From: Actinopolyspora mzabensis
GTDB taxonomy: Bacteria; Actinomycetota; Actinomycetes; Mycobacteriales; Pseudonocardiaceae
Assembly (NCBI RefSeq): GCF_900101095.1
Contig: NZ_FNFM01000006.1
Span: 311,767 to 375,766 of the forward strand
Direction of reading: 5' to 3'
Length of the DNA: 64,000 nt
Shown here: positions 39,287 through 49,805 of the stretch, one piece after another
Numbering within the stretch: position 1 is the stretch's first letter
How the letters are laid out: every line of letters starts with the position of its first letter
Notes under the pieces: model-generated
Databases searched by the model: none
Told to the model about the DNA's origin: nothing
What the model saw: the letters and a program-made list of their open reading frames with translations, nothing else
Made by a program: the position numbers and the translations under genes

Positions 39287-41917
39287 ATGGACCGAAAGCG
39301 CCTGCTCCGCAACCCGCTGCTGTGGCTGTTGGCGGGGTTGCTGCTGATTTATGCCTTCAGTGTGCTCTTCGACGACACGCGTGGCTACACGGACGTGTCG
39401 ACCTCGAAGGCGCTGCAGCAGATCTCGCAGGGCAACGTAGCCGAAGCCACGATCGAGGACAAAGAACAGCGGGTCAGGCTGACCCTGAACGATGGCGTCC
39501 AGGTTCAGGGCAGCAACCGGATCCTCGCCAAGTATCCGACCGGTTCCCAAGAGGACATCGTCAATCGGATCGAGCAGTCCGGCATCTCCAACTGGAACAC
39601 CGAGGTGTCCCAGAGCTCCATCTGGAGCCAGTTGCTCATCTACCTCATCCCACTTGGCCTGCTGGTCCTGCTCGTGATGTGGATGATGAACAACGCCCAG
39701 GGCGGCGGCAGCAAGGTGCTGAACTTCGGCAAGTCCAAGGCCAAGCAGTTCACCAAGGACATGCCCAAGACCCTGTTCGGTGACGTCGCCGGTGCCAACG
39801 AGGCCGTCGAGGAACTGCACGAGATCAAGGACTTCCTGCAGCACCCGACCAGGTACCAGGCGCTGGGGGCGAAGATCCCGAAGGGCGTGCTGCTCTACGG
39901 GCCTCCCGGTACCGGTAAGACCCTGCTGGCCCGCGCCGTCGCGGGTGAGGCGGGCGTGCCGTTCTACTCGATCTCCGGCTCGGACTTCGTGGAGATGTTC
40001 GTCGGCGTCGGCGCCTCCCGGGTCCGTGACCTGTTCGAACAGGCCAAGCAGAACGCGCCCTGCATCGTCTTCGTCGACGAGATCGACGCGGTCGGCAGGC
40101 AGCGCGGTGCCGGTCTCGGCGGTGGCCACGACGAGCGGGAGCAGACGCTGAACCAGCTGCTCGTCGAGATGGACGGTTTCGACTCCAGGGGCGGGATCAT
40201 CCTGATCGCGGCCACCAACCGTTCGGACATCCTGGACCCGGCGCTGCTGCGTCCCGGCCGGTTCGACCGGCAGATCCCCATCGCCCCGCCCGACCTGCGC
40301 GGCAGGCGCGCCATCCTGAACGTGCACACCCAGGGCAAGCCACTGGCCCAGGACGCCGATCTCGACGGGCTGGCCAAGCGCACCGTCGGCTTCTCCGGTG
40401 CCGATCTGGAGAACGTGGTCAACGAGGCCGCCCTGCTGACCGCACGGGAGAACGCGCAACTGATCACCGGTGCGGCCCTCGAGGAGTCCGTGGACCGGGT
40501 GATCGGTGGTCCGCGCCGGAAGAGCAAGATCATTTCCGAGCGGGACAAGAAGATCACCGCGTATCACGAGGGCGGTCACGCGCTGGCCGCCTGGGCGATG
40601 CCGGATCTGGAGCCGGTCTACAAGCTCACGATCCTGCCGCGAGGCAAGACCGGAGGGCACGCACTCGTCGTCCCCGAGGACGACAAGGACATGATGACCC
40701 GTTCGGAGATGATCGGTCGTCTGGTGTTCGCCCTCGGTGGGCGTTCCTCCGAGGAACTCGTCTTCCACGAGCCGACCACCGGTGCCTCCAGTGACATCGA
40801 GCAGGCCACCAAGATCGCGCGTGCCATGGTCACCGAGTACGGCATGACTGCCCGCCTGGGCGCCGTCAAGTACGGCAAGGAGGAGGGCGATCCCTTCCTC
40901 GGTCGTTCGGCGGGGCAGCAGCCGAACTACTCGCTGGAGGTGGCCCACGAGATCGACGAGGAAGTGCGCAAGCTGATCGAGGCGGCGCACACCGAGGCGT
41001 GGGAGATCCTCAACACCTACCGGGACGTGCTCGACAACCTGGTGCTCGAGGTGATCGAGAAGGAGACGCTGAACCGCACCGATCTGGAGCGCATCTTCGC
41101 CGATGTGGAGAAGCGCCCCCGGATCACCGCGTTCAACGACTTCGGTGGGCGCACCCCCTCGGACAAGCCGCCGATCAAGACTCCGGGCGAGCTCGCCATG
41201 GAACGGGGCGAACCCTGGCCGCCGCCGATCAACGAACAGCCCGCACCGGCGCCGATCGGAGCCGTCTCCGGCTCCAACGGGTACGGGCCGCAGCAGCCCG
41301 CGGGGCAGTACGCTCCCGAGGGCCAGCAGGGACAGCCCTACGGCTACCCGTCGCAGCCCGCACCGGGGCAGCAGCCCTACCCGCCGCAGGGTGCGCAGCC
41401 GCCGCAGGGTGCGCAGCCGCCGCAGGGTGCGCAGCCGCCGCAGGGTGCGCAGCCGCCGCAGGGTGGGCAGCAGCCGCAGGGTGGGCAGCAGCCACCGCAG
41501 GGACAAGCTCCGCAGGGTGGTCAGGTTCCGCAGGGAGTACCGCCCAACTACGGGGCCCCTCCCGGCTGGACCCCCGCCACCGCCCCCGGTGGACAGTCCG
41601 GCTACCAGCCGCAGCAGGGTCAGCCCCAGCAGGGCCAGCCCCGGTACAACGGTTCTCCCGCCTGGGAGCAGGGCGCCGCGCCGCAGGGCCAGGGCCCGGC
41701 GGAGCAACCCGGCGCTGCCGAGCAGTGGACCGAGCAGATCCAGCAGAATCAGGATCAGAACGGTCACCAGCCTCGCTCGGGTTCCGCCGACGCGGAGACG
41801 CCCGCTTCCGGCACGGAACAGCCGGACGCGGGCAACCAGCAGAACTCCGAACGGAATTCCGAGGGTGACCCGGATTCCGGCAACGAGAACGGGACCGGTC
41901 CCAACAGCGGCCGGTGA
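39287..41917 (+). CDS. ftsH: ATP-dependent zinc metalloprotease FtsH
   Basis: Membrane AAA+ protease for quality control. Two helices ([11 protein letters not shown] near 8-27, [19 protein letters not shown] near 115-133), Walker A GPPGTGKT near 205, [15 protein letters not shown] arginines, zinc site HEGGH near 426, [12 protein letters not shown] with the third ligand. After residue 620 is a 250-residue Gln/Pro/Gly tail with hexapeptide repeats, absent from most FtsH. ATG 39287 lacks a strong ribosome site but begins the conserved MDRKRLLRN. Confidence 0.96.
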   Translation: MDRKRLLRNPLLWLLAGLLLIYAFSVLFDDTRGYTDVSTSKALQQISQGNVAEATIEDKEQRVRLTLNDGVQVQGSNRILAKYPTGSQEDIVNRIEQSGISNWNTEVSQSSIWSQLLIYLIPLGLLVLLVMWMMNNAQGGGSKVLNFGKSKAKQFTKDMPKTLFGDVAGANEAVEELHEIKDFLQHPTRYQALGAKIPKGVLLYGPPGTGKTLLARAVAGEAGVPFYSISGSDFVEMFVGVGASRVRDLFEQAKQNAPCIVFVDEIDAVGRQRGAGLGGGHDEREQTLNQLLVEMDGFDSRGGIILIAATNRSDILDPALLRPGRFDRQIPIAPPDLRGRRAILNVHTQGKPLAQDADLDGLAKRTVGFSGADLENVVNEAALLTARENAQLITGAALEESVDRVIGGPRRKSKIISERDKKITAYHEGGHALAAWAMPDLEPVYKLTILPRGKTGGHALVVPEDDKDMMTRSEMIGRLVFALGGRSSEELVFHEPTTGASSDIEQATKIARAMVTEYGMTARLGAVKYGKEEGDPFLGRSAGQQPNYSLEVAHEIDEEVRKLIEAAHTEAWEILNTYRDVLDNLVLEVIEKETLNRTDLERIFADVEKRPRITAFNDFGGRTPSDKPPIKTPGELAMERGEPWPPPINEQPAPAPIGAVSGSNGYGPQQPAGQYAPEGQQGQPYGYPSQPAPGQQPYPPQGAQPPQGAQPPQGAQPPQGAQPPQGGQQPQGGQQPPQGQAPQGGQVPQGVPPNYGAPPGWTPATAPGGQSGYQPQQGQPQQGQPRYNGSPAWEQGAAPQGQGPAEQPGAAEQWTEQIQQNQDQNGHQPRSGSADAETPASGTEQPDAGNQQNSERNSEGDPDSGNENGTGPNSGR
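41381..41488. repeat. 18-bp tandem repeat in ftsH tail
   Basis: Six 18-bp units: four of CCGCCGCAGGGTGCGCAG, then two with one to three changes, encoding PPQGAQ. Confidence 0.9.
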
Positions 41918-41936
41918 CCGCGGACTGCAGTGGAAC

Positions 41937-41967
41937 GAGGCACCCGGCTCGCTGAGCCGGGTGCCTC
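41937..41967 (+). terminator. Strong hairpin between ftsH and folE
   Basis: GAGGCACCCGGCT-CGCTG-AGCCGGGTGCCTC, perfect 13-bp stem, no T-tract, 20 nt after ftsH and 23 nt before folE. Terminator or attenuator for the folate operon. Confidence 0.6.
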
Positions 41968-41989
41968 ACCGCTGTGGAGGGGAAGACAC

Positions 41990-42628
41990 GTGACAGGTCA
42001 GGGCGTGCCTATCGGGCCGGACGCTGAGTTCGGCTCCGATCCCGCCGAATTCGTCGAGGAGCATTTCGACAGGCCCCGCGCCGAAGCCGCCATCCGGGAA
42101 CTGCTGCTGGCGGCGGGTGAGGATCCCGAACGCGACGGGCTGCGGGAGACCCCAGCACGGGTGGCCCGCGCCTACGAGGAGTTGTTCACCGGGCTCTACA
42201 CCGACCCGGACGAAGTGCTGGACCGGACGTTCGACGAAGCCCACGAGGAGCTCGTGCTGGTCCGGGACATTCCGATGTACTCGCAGTGCGAGCACCACCT
42301 GCTTCCGTTCCACGGAATGGCCCACATCGGTTACATCCCCAACGAACAGGGGAGGGTCACCGGACTGTCCAAACTCGCGCGGCTCGTCGATCTGTATGCC
42401 AAGCGCCCGCAGGTCCAGGAACGGTTGACCTCGCAGATCGCCGACGCACTCATCCGCAAGTTGGAACCGCGGGGAGTGATCGTCGTGGTCGACGCGGAGC
42501 ACCTCTGCATGGGGATGCGCGGTATCCGCAAGGCCGGCTCGACCACCACCACCTCCGCGGTGCGTGGCATATTCCGTTCCTCCTCGTCCTCCAGGGCCGA
42601 GGCGCTGTCGTTGATTCGGGAGAAGTGA
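41990..42628 (+). CDS. folE: GTP cyclohydrolase I
   Basis: First step of folate synthesis, GTP to dihydroneopterin triphosphate. [10 protein letters not shown] (zinc Cys/His), [23 protein letters not shown] and [22 protein letters not shown] are the conserved blocks. GTG 41990 with GAGGGGAAG eight bases upstream. 212 residues. Stop overlaps the folP ATG by one base (TGATG). Confidence 0.96.
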   Translation: MTGQGVPIGPDAEFGSDPAEFVEEHFDRPRAEAAIRELLLAAGEDPERDGLRETPARVARAYEELFTGLYTDPDEVLDRTFDEAHEELVLVRDIPMYSQCEHHLLPFHGMAHIGYIPNEQGRVTGLSKLARLVDLYAKRPQVQERLTSQIADALIRKLEPRGVIVVVDAEHLCMGMRGIRKAGSTTTTSAVRGIFRSSSSSRAEALSLIREK

Positions 42629-43476
42629 TGTCCGTTCAGCCGCCGGAACCTTCGCGCTGCCGCGTGATGGGAATCCTGAACGTGACCCCCGACTCGTTCT
42701 CCGACGGTGGTCGGTACCTGGATCACGCGGCCGCCGTGGCGCACGGGCTGCGGTTGCGGGAGCAGGGCGCCGACATCGTCGACGTGGGCGGGGAGTCCAC
42801 CAGGCCGGGTTCGGAACGGGTCGACGCCGCCACCGAGAGCGAGCGGGTGCTTCCCGTCGTGCGGGAACTCGCCGAGGCCGGGGTCCCCGTCAGCGTGGAC
42901 ACCACACGTGCCGAGGTGGCCGCCGCGACCGCGCGAGCGGGCGCGGCGATGATCAACGACGTTTCCGGCGGTCTGGCCGATCCGGAGATGGCCGGTGCGA
43001 TCGCCGACTCGGGGCTGCCCTGGATACTCATGCACTGGCGGGGCCACAGCAGGGACATGAACTCGCTCGCCGTCTACGAGGACGTGGTGGGTGAGGTCCG
43101 TGCGGAACTGTCCGGACGAGTCGAGGCTGCACTGGCCGCGGGTGTTCCGGAAGGCTCCATCCTGCTCGACCCGGGGCTGGGCTTCGCGAAGAAGGCCGAG
43201 CACGACTGGCTGCTGTTGCGACGGCTGGACACCTTCCTGGGAATGGGATTCCCGGTGCTGGTGGGAGCTTCCCGCAAGCGTTTCCTCGGCAGCGTGCTGT
43301 CCGACTCGGACGGAACTCCCCGTCCCGCCGCTGGTCGCGACGTGGCCACCGCGGCGATCTCCACCCTGGCCGCCGACCGTGGTGCCTGGGGAGTACGAGT
43401 GCACGACGTCAGCGGAACCACCGATGCGCTGAAGGTGGCCGCTGCCTGGCGCAACGGAGGTGAGATCCGTGGCTGA
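42628..43476 (+). CDS. folP: Dihydropteroate synthase
   Basis: Condenses dihydropterin pyrophosphate with p-aminobenzoate; sulfonamide target. Signatures [25 protein letters not shown], and GASRKRFLG near the C-terminus. 282 residues. Coupled to folE by TGATG and to folB by an 8-base overlap. Confidence 0.96.
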   Translation: MSVQPPEPSRCRVMGILNVTPDSFSDGGRYLDHAAAVAHGLRLREQGADIVDVGGESTRPGSERVDAATESERVLPVVRELAEAGVPVSVDTTRAEVAAATARAGAAMINDVSGGLADPEMAGAIADSGLPWILMHWRGHSRDMNSLAVYEDVVGEVRAELSGRVEAALAAGVPEGSILLDPGLGFAKKAEHDWLLLRRLDTFLGMGFPVLVGASRKRFLGSVLSDSDGTPRPAAGRDVATAAISTLAADRGAWGVRVHDVSGTTDALKVAAAWRNGGEIRG

Positions 43477-43861
43477 CCGGGTAGGACTGACCGGCCTGCG
43501 GGTTTTCGGTTACCACGGTGTCTTCGACCGGGAGAAACGGGAAGGCCAGGAGTTCGTCGTCGACATCACCGTGTGGGTCGACCTCGGCGAGGCAGCCGAC
43601 TCCGACGACGTCGAGCGCACGTTGCACTACGGGGTGCTCGCCGAACGCGCCGCGGCCGTGGTCGCCGGTCCCGCGCGGGACCTGATCGAGACCGTGGCGG
43701 CCGAGATCGCCGACGACATCATGAGCGACGGCAGGCCGCACGCCGCCGAGGTCACGATCCACAAACCCGACGCGCCCATCCCGGTGACCTTCGACGACGT
43801 GTCGGTAACCATCCGCCGTTCCAGCCGCGGCGGCAGAGGAGCGAAGGCCGCTTCGTCATGA
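43469..43861 (+). CDS. folB: Dihydroneopterin aldolase
   Basis: Cleaves dihydroneopterin to hydroxymethyl-dihydropterin. [20 protein letters not shown] and [16 protein letters not shown] are diagnostic; 130 residues. GTG 43469 with GGAGGTGA upstream, inside the folP end. Confidence 0.94.
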   Translation: MADRVGLTGLRVFGYHGVFDREKREGQEFVVDITVWVDLGEAADSDDVERTLHYGVLAERAAAVVAGPARDLIETVAAEIADDIMSDGRPHAAEVTIHKPDAPIPVTFDDVSVTIRRSSRGGRGAKAASS

Positions 43862-44352
43862 GCAGGGCGGTGTTGTCCCTCGGTTCCAACCTCGGGGACA
43901 GACTGGAGCACCTCCGGCTGGCCGCGCGAGGACTGAGCGAGGTGCTGCTCGCGAGCTCCTCGGTCTACGAGACCGCTCCGTGGGGAGTCACGGACCAGCC
44001 CGACTTCCTCAACGCCGTCCTGCTGGTCGAGTCCGCCGCGGACGACGAGTGGGACTGGCTGCGCCGGGCGCAGCGCCTGGAACAAGAGGCCGAACGTCGC
44101 AGGGAGCGCCGTTGGGGGCCCCGTACCCTGGATGTCGACGTGGTCACCGTGGACGAGGTGTACAGCCGGGAGCCCGAGCTGTTGCTGCCGCACCCCGGAA
44201 CTCCCGAGCGAGCGACGGTGCTGATTCCGTGGTTGGAGATCGAACCGGAAGCCACGCTTCCCGGCCACGGAGCGGTGTCCGAGCTGTTGGCCGCACTGCC
44301 GGAGGCGGAAACCGCGGGTGTTCGGCTACGCCCCGACCTGGCGTTGCGCTAG
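43858..44352 (+). CDS. folK: Hydroxymethyl-dihydropteridine pyrophosphokinase
   Basis: Activates the pterin for Fol[11 protein letters not shown] at the start, YETAPWG, and [12 protein letters not shown] (metal and ATP binding). 164 residues; ATGA overlap with folB. Last of the four coupled folate genes. Confidence 0.95.
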   Translation: MSRAVLSLGSNLGDRLEHLRLAARGLSEVLLASSSVYETAPWGVTDQPDFLNAVLLVESAADDEWDWLRRAQRLEQEAERRRERRWGPRTLDVDVVTVDEVYSREPELLLPHPGTPERATVLIPWLEIEPEATLPGHGAVSELLAALPEAETAGVRLRPDLALR

Positions 44353-44523
44353 GAGCCTGCCCGAGAAGTGATCCAGGCCCCGTCTTCGGTTTCTCGTGCT
44401 CGGAGTACGGGTGGTTGTCGGGGCGCGAGGAAGACCCCGGACGAACGGGAAAGCCCCGGACGGGAGAGCACTGCGTGGCGCCGTACGTTGACGGAGCCGC
44501 CTCGCGATACGGACGGAGGACGG

Positions 44524-44985
44524 ATGAGCTACACCAGGCCCCGCGAGCTCCTCGGCGCGGCGCTGCTCGCCGCGGTGCTGCTCTACGGTGTCGTGCAGCT
44601 CTCGTACGGATCGCTGCCGCCGTTGCCGGTGGCAGCCGGGGGCGTACTGCTGGTGGTGGCCATCGTGGACGCCGTACTGGCGATCGTGCTGCGTCCCAGG
44701 GCCAAGCACCGGAGCGGCTCCGAACCACTCGATCCGATGATGGCGACCCGGATCGTCGCACTGGCGAAAGCGTCCTCGCTGGCGGGCGCACTCATGGCGG
44801 GTGCGTGGGCGTCGATGCTGTTGTACCTGCTGGGCGAGGTGCGAGTGTTCGGCTCGGACACCATCGCCTCGGTGGTCGGGCTCCTCAGCGCCGCCGCGCT
44901 GATCGGCGGTGGGCTGTGGCTGGAGTGGGCCATGCGCAATCCCGATGAGCCGCAGGAGGACGACGACGATGAGGCTGAACGGTAA
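44524..44985 (+). CDS. DUF3180 membrane protein (Rv3605c homologue)
   Basis: 153 residues with four membrane helices in two pairs (LLGAALLAAVLLYG, LPVAAGGVLLVVAIVDAVLAIV, then LAGALMAGAWASMLLYLLG and VGLLSAAALIGGGLWLEW). Acidic tail EPQEDDDDEAER. Function unknown; follows folK in mycobacteria too. ATG 44524 with GGAGG upstream. Confidence 0.85.
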   Translation: MSYTRPRELLGAALLAAVLLYGVVQLSYGSLPPLPVAAGGVLLVVAIVDAVLAIVLRPRAKHRSGSEPLDPMMATRIVALAKASSLAGALMAGAWASMLLYLLGEVRVFGSDTIASVVGLLSAAALIGGGLWLEWAMRNPDEPQEDDDDEAER

Positions 44986-45102
44986 CCTCGGAAGTTTTGC
45001 CGGTGTGGCCCTGTGGCGGAACCTCTGGCACGGCTCTCGCTGCGGGTGCCCCGACCTCGGGTAGCGACCTACACAACGTCGGGGCCGTCCTCGCGAGAGC
45101 CG

Positions 45103-45250
45103 CACCGGAGAACCCGCGGCGGTGCCGATTGCGGAGGCGGTGGGAGTCCGGCTTGAGCGCCCCGCCCGCCCGGCGATTTCGCGAGAAATCGACACCGCAG
45201 GGAGCCGCACTGCCTACTGGCGCGGCGATTTCGTGGGAAATTGACGCCGA
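45103..45250. repeat. Dispersed repeat copies C1 and C2
   Basis: C1: flank with GAGAACCCGCGGCGGTGCCG as in copy A, then the perfect hairpin CGATTTC-GCGA-GAAATCG at 45174-45191. C2: related hairpin CGATTTCGTGGGAAATTG at 45226-45243. They occupy the gap between the DUF3180 and DUF6779 genes, which otherwise holds no gene. Confidence 0.75.
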
Positions 45251-45429
45251 CCGGAGGGGTCCGGCTAGTGCCGTTTCCGGCGGATGAATACGTTCGGTGT
45301 GTAGTTCGTAGCGCGAAACGGTGACTTCGGGCGTTATGGACAATCCGTGCGGTTTCGCTGTGTGATCGCTCCGATTTCGGAGCGTCCCACCGGATTTCGA
45401 AGCGATAAACTCCGGGTACGGTTGGCCGC

Positions 45430-47208
45430 ATGGCTGACCCGAGCGATTCCGAGTCTCGATCGCGAGGAGATCGAGCGGTGCTGCTGTGGCTCGGTACATC
45501 GGGTCTGGCCCTGGCCGCGACGGTCGTGCTGATCGTCGGCGACGACGTCCGGATGCTGCGGCTGGGAATCCTCGCCGCGCTGTGGGCGGCGCTGTTGTCG
45601 AGTCTGTGGGCAGGCCGGATACGTACCCGGTCGATGGAGCAGGACGAGCTGTTGGCCGAGCGACAGCGCTGCTACGAACTGGAACTCGAACGCGAGATCG
45701 ACGCTCGCGAGGAGTACGAGACCGAAGCCGACAACGAGGCGCTGCGTCGGGTTCGGGAGGAGACCGATAACGAGGTCGCCGAGCTGCGTTCGGAGCTGTA
45801 CGAGCTGCGTCGGCTGTTGAATCGTTCGCCTTCCGGTGGGGCCCACTCCTCGGCCGCGATGTCCGCTTCGGACTCCGCTCACCGGGATGGGGCCGGTTCC
45901 GTCGAGCACACGCACGGACCTCCCGAGTCCCGACCGCGGCCTCCCGAGCAGCCGAATTCCGAAGCCGCCGAAGCGCCTCGCCCGGCTGCTCCGGCGCCCG
46001 CCGCGCCGGGTGCACCCCCCTCCGGGGGGACCACACGGGCCGATGTTCCCGGTAGGGGAAGTGCTTCCGGAGCAGCGGCCCCTCCGGTTCATCCCGGAGG
46101 GGCGGATCCCGCTGCTCCCGCGGGGAGTGGTGCTTCATCGGCTACCGCGGAGCAGGCGGAGGGCGGGGCCTCCGCGAGTGGCGGCGTCCCGCCCCGGCGT
46201 CCGCCCGGGCGTCCCGGTGGACGTCCTCGAAGCGATGGTCCGTCCGCTTCGGGGCCGAAACCTCCTGCTGCTCCCGCCCCCGAACGCTCCGTCGAACCCG
46301 GTCGGCAACAGGCTTCTCCCGGCGCGCGGGAGCCCGGTTCGCCCGGCCCCGGTGCCGAGGTCGGTGCCGCCCCGCTGGCGTTTTCGGGTGAGGGGGAAGC
46401 GGTACAGCGGGAAGCCGCATCCCGCGGGGCCACCTCCCAGGCAGCGGCTCCTCCGACAGCCGCCCCATCCCCAGCCGCTCCACCCGCAGCCGCCCCACCC
46501 CCAGCCGCAGCCCGGGGAAGTGCGTCGAGCGGAGTCACTTCGCACGCGGCAGCGAGTGGTCCGGCCGGGCGCCCCGCCGCCCAGGGCGTGCCCGGCTCGG
46601 AGCCGACCCCCGATCAGGTCGGTGCGCAACCACCGCAGGCATCACCTCCCCCGACCGCCGATGCGCAACCACCCCCACCGGCCCCGGCCAAGCAGGACGC
46701 CCCGGCCCGTACCCCGGGACGAAGAACCGGCCCCGCCCGGCCACCGGGACGTCCTCGGGCGCGTGGCTCCGGTGGCGCCCCGGCCGGTGAGGAGGGGCCC
46801 GGCACGCGCCCGCCCGGTAGCGCGATGGGAGGGGCGCCGGGTGGACACGGCCCGCCCAGCGGGCCGCCGAACGACGCCGGGCCGGTTGAACGCCCGCAAC
46901 AGACACCGCCCGCCGCCGTGCCTCCCGGGCCGGCGACACGAGCGTCCCGCCAGGGCGCCGCGGCGGGCGGTACGAATCGATCCGAGGACGGATCCGCACG
47001 ATCGAGTGAGACATCGGGTCCCCCCGCCGGAGTGACACCTCCCACCGGGGAGCCGCACCCCCCTGCCGAGACGGCAACCTCCTCGGCGCAGCAGCCCCCT
47101 CCAGTGGGGGCTTCCGGCGCTCATACGCAGGGAACATCCGTCAACGATCTGCTGGCCGCCTACGGCAATTCCGGTGAGACGCGCAGACGTCGCCGCCGCG
47201 ACGAGTGA
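45430..47208 (+). CDS. Pro/Ala-rich membrane protein, DUF6779 (Rv3604c homologue)
   Basis: 592 residues. Two helices (LWLGTSGLALAATVVLIVG, LRLGILAALWAALLSSLWAG), an acidic coiled coil (about residues 75-130, EVAELRSELYELRRLL), then about 450 residues of Pro/Ala/Gly/Ser-rich disorder ending with VNDLLAAYGNSGETRRRRRRDE. The conserved N-terminal module is DUF6779; function unknown. ATG 45430 follows TACGGT (45417-45422) by seven bases, a leaderless pattern. Confidence 0.8.
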   Translation: MADPSDSESRSRGDRAVLLWLGTSGLALAATVVLIVGDDVRMLRLGILAALWAALLSSLWAGRIRTRSMEQDELLAERQRCYELELEREIDAREEYETEADNEALRRVREETDNEVAELRSELYELRRLLNRSPSGGAHSSAAMSASDSAHRDGAGSVEHTHGPPESRPRPPEQPNSEAAEAPRPAAPAPAAPGAPPSGGTTRADVPGRGSASGAAAPPVHPGGADPAAPAGSGASSATAEQAEGGASASGGVPPRRPPGRPGGRPRSDGPSASGPKPPAAPAPERSVEPGRQQASPGAREPGSPGPGAEVGAAPLAFSGEGEAVQREAASRGATSQAAAPPTAAPSPAAPPAAAPPPAAARGSASSGVTSHAAASGPAGRPAAQGVPGSEPTPDQVGAQPPQASPPPTADAQPPPPAPAKQDAPARTPGRRTGPARPPGRPRARGSGGAPAGEEGPGTRPPGSAMGGAPGGHGPPSGPPNDAGPVERPQQTPPAAVPPGPATRASRQGAAAGGTNRSEDGSARSSETSGPPAGVTPPTGEPHPPAETATSSAQQPPPVGASGAHTQGTSVNDLLAAYGNSGETRRRRRRDE

Positions 47209-47277
47209 GATCGCGGGCTGATTTCGGTATCGGCTGGTGCTGTCGGCCGGTGGCAGGCGGGCTTTATCGTTTCTGAC

Positions 47278-48501
47278 GTGTCCAATCCTGATCTGTCGGG
47301 CGCCCGCAGGAACCAGACCTACAAGCACAGCGTCGTGGGCTGGCCCATCGCGGGTCTGATCCTGCTCGGTATGTGCGGCTTGACGATGCTCGGCATCGCG
47401 ACCACGCGTGTGGGCTACCTCGCGGCCGTGGTGGGTGCGCTGGTCGCCCTGCTGCCGGTCGGCGTGGTGTTCGCCGCGATCGTGTGGATCGACCGTTGGG
47501 AGCCCGAGCCGCCGATGTTGCTGCTCGGCGCGTTCCTTTGGGGCGCCGGTGGTGCCACGGCATGTGCCTTCCTGCTCAACGACGCCATGACCGGTTTCGG
47601 CGAGATCCTGTTCAACGGCACCCTGCAGCAGCATTTCGCCCTGGTGGTCACCGCGCCGTTGGTCGAGGAGGCCGCGAAGTCGCTTTTCGTGGTCGCACTG
47701 TGGTTCCGCCGCCGCTCCGAGTTCAACGGCATGGTCGACGGCATCGTCTACGCGTCGTTGACCGCGGCCGGATTCGCCTTCATCGAGAACATCTTCTACT
47801 TCGGCAAGGCGTTCGCGCAGGCGGGACTGGGGGACATGAGTGGAGGAGTCGTGGCCGTGTTCGTGCTGCGCGGTGTGCTGGCCCCGTTCTCCCATCCGCT
47901 GTTCACCGCGATGGTCGGGATCGGAATAGGCCTCGCCACGCGTGCCCGCGGACCGAGAACGCGGGGACTGTGGCCGGTCCTGGGGTTCCTGGCCGCGGTG
48001 TTGCTGCACGCCTTCTGGAACGCGTCAACCACCCTGGGCGGGGTGCGTTTCCTGGACATCTACTTCGTGATCATGGTGCCCATCTTCCTGGGAACCGGTT
48101 GGCTGGTGGTCTGGCACCGCAAACGCGAACAGCGCATCGTGGCCGCGCAGCTGCCCGCGTTGCAACGGGCTGGGCTGATCGTGTCCAGCGAACTCGAAAA
48201 ACTGGCCAGTCTCTCCGCGCGACGCGACTGGAAGCGCAGGGTGCGGCGGAACTCGGGGCAGGAAGCGGCCCGGTCCGTCCGCGACTACCAGATCGCGGTC
48301 ACCGAGCTGGCCTTTCTGCAGCATCGGGCGAGCAGCGGAAACACCACGAGCATGGTGCGCAGACAACGCCGTGAGAAGCTGATCGAGGACCTGAAGACGG
48401 CTCGTCGTTCCGCCAGCGGCTCCCAGGAGGCGATCTACACCGAGCGGATCAGGATGGACGAACTGACCAGCATGAACGTCAAGCGTCCCAAGAAGCGCTG
48501 A
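47278..48501 (+). CDS. PrsW-family intramembrane metalloprotease
   Basis: 407 residues, about eight helices. The EEAAK motif in APLVEEAAKSLFV, GFAFIENIFYF, HPLFTAMVGIG and HAFWNAS are the conserved PrsW/CPBP active-site motifs. PrsW proteases cut membrane anti-sigma factors or process membrane proteins; the target here is unknown. A 130-residue basic cytoplasmic tail is extra. GTG 47278 follows TATCGT (47265-47270) by seven bases. Confidence 0.88.
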   Translation: MSNPDLSGARRNQTYKHSVVGWPIAGLILLGMCGLTMLGIATTRVGYLAAVVGALVALLPVGVVFAAIVWIDRWEPEPPMLLLGAFLWGAGGATACAFLLNDAMTGFGEILFNGTLQQHFALVVTAPLVEEAAKSLFVVALWFRRRSEFNGMVDGIVYASLTAAGFAFIENIFYFGKAFAQAGLGDMSGGVVAVFVLRGVLAPFSHPLFTAMVGIGIGLATRARGPRTRGLWPVLGFLAAVLLHAFWNASTTLGGVRFLDIYFVIMVPIFLGTGWLVVWHRKREQRIVAAQLPALQRAGLIVSSELEKLASLSARRDWKRRVRRNSGQEAARSVRDYQIAVTELAFLQHRASSGNTTSMVRRQRREKLIEDLKTARRSASGSQEAIYTERIRMDELTSMNVKRPKKR

Positions 48502-48848
48502 TTCGGGACTTCCCCTCGCGGGTTCCGCACGCCTCGGCGCCGATCGGCTCGGGCGCTCGGTCCGTGAAGAGCCGCGGGCCCGGACTCGTGAGCCGGCCGG
48601 GGGCGGGGCGGCCGCCCGTGTTCCGGTTGCCGGTCGGCCGGACTCGGTGGTTCGTGCGAGCGCCGGTTTCGCTGCCGGTTCCACTCCGGACCCGAAGATT
48701 GTGGTACTCGCCACTTCGGGCGAGTCCGCACGGTTGCGGATGCGTGGCTCTCGCCACCATGGGATCCCACCGGAAGTGTTTTCCGGTTACTCTCACGACG
48801 CTGTCCGGTACCCGGTACGGGACTGGAACGGTAGGAGGATTGGTCGAC
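48502..48848. other. Region upstream of DUF2520 gene
   Basis: 347 bp, no gene supported; it must carry the promoter of the pan operon but no consensus promoter is clear. Confidence 0.4.
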
Positions 48849-49805
48849 GTGTCCACTGACAGGCACGGTGTCCGTGGCCCGGGAGCGGACCCGGACTCCC
48901 CGCGCTCGGCCGCTGAAACGCGTCCGCGCCCCCGCCTTCGGGTCGGTGTGATCTCCGCGGGACGGGTCGGGAGTGTGCTGGGAGCAGCGCTGCATCGAGC
49001 GGGCCACGAGGTCGGGGCGGTGGCCGCCGTGTCCGACGCGGCGTTGAACCGCGTGTCGTCGCTGCTGCCCGAGGCCCCGGTTCGCCCACCCGACGAGGTC
49101 GCACGACAGGCGGATCTGGTGCTGCTGGCCGTGCCCGACGACGCGCTCGGTGGGCTGGTGCGCGGTCTGGTGCGCGCGGAGGCACTGCGTTCCGGCCAGA
49201 TCGTGGTGCACACTTCCGGGGCACACGGTGTGGCGGTACTCGAACCCGCCGTGAGCGCCGGTGCGCTGCCGGTGGCGCTGCATCCGGCGATGACTTTCAC
49301 CGGAAGGCCGGAGGACCTGGAACGGTTGGCCGCGGCCACCGTGGCCGTGACGGCTCGGCAGGACGACGCGGCGGGCTTCAGCGTCGGTGCGGCGCTGGCC
49401 GTGGAGCTCGGAGCCGAGCCGGTGCGGATCGCCGAGGAGTCCCGAAAGCTTTACCACGCGGCGCTGACGCACGGATCCAACCATCTGATCACCCTCGTCA
49501 ACGAGAGCGCGCAGCTGCTGCGCGCGTCCGGTGTCGAGTCCCCGGACCGGGTGCTCGCCCCGATCCTGTCGGCCGCGTTGGACAACTCGCTGCGGTACGG
49601 GGACCGGGCCATCACCGGGCCGGTCTCGCGGGGTGACGCGGGAACCGTGCGGGACCACCTCGATGTGTTGGGCGAATCCGCGCCGGACGTGCTGTCCGGC
49701 TACGTACAGCTCGCGAAACGGACCGCGGAGCGTGCGGTGAGCTCGGGAATGCTGCGTGCCGACGACGCCGTTGGCGTCAACGAAGTACTCGACGGGGGGC
49801 GCTGA
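48849..49805 (+). CDS. Rossmann-like/DUF2520 oxidoreductase-like protein (Rv3603c homologue)
   Basis: 318 residues. NAD(P)-binding [20 protein letters not shown] near residue 35, [21 protein letters not shown] and the helical DUF2520 domain. Resembles ketopantoate reductase-type enzymes; in this position it precedes panC and may take part in pantothenate synthesis, but that is inferred. GTG 48849 with AGGAGG ten bases upstream. Stop overlaps panC (TGATG). Confidence 0.85.
   Translation: MSTDRHGVRGPGADPDSPRSAAETRPRPRLRVGVISAGRVGSVLGAALHRAGHEVGAVAAVSDAALNRVSSLLPEAPVRPPDEVARQADLVLLAVPDDALGGLVRGLVRAEALRSGQIVVHTSGAHGVAVLEPAVSAGALPVALHPAMTFTGRPEDLERLAAATVAVTARQDDAAGFSVGAALAVELGAEPVRIAEESRKLYHAALTHGSNHLITLVNESAQLLRASGVESPDRVLAPILSAALDNSLRYGDRAITGPVSRGDAGTVRDHLDVLGESAPDVLSGYVQLAKRTAERAVSSGMLRADDAVGVNEVLDGGR

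Noticed and set aside
39008..41767. Long minus-strand open frame opposite ftsH
   Set aside because: Low-complexity Arg/Leu/Gly translation with no motif; ftsH is unambiguous.
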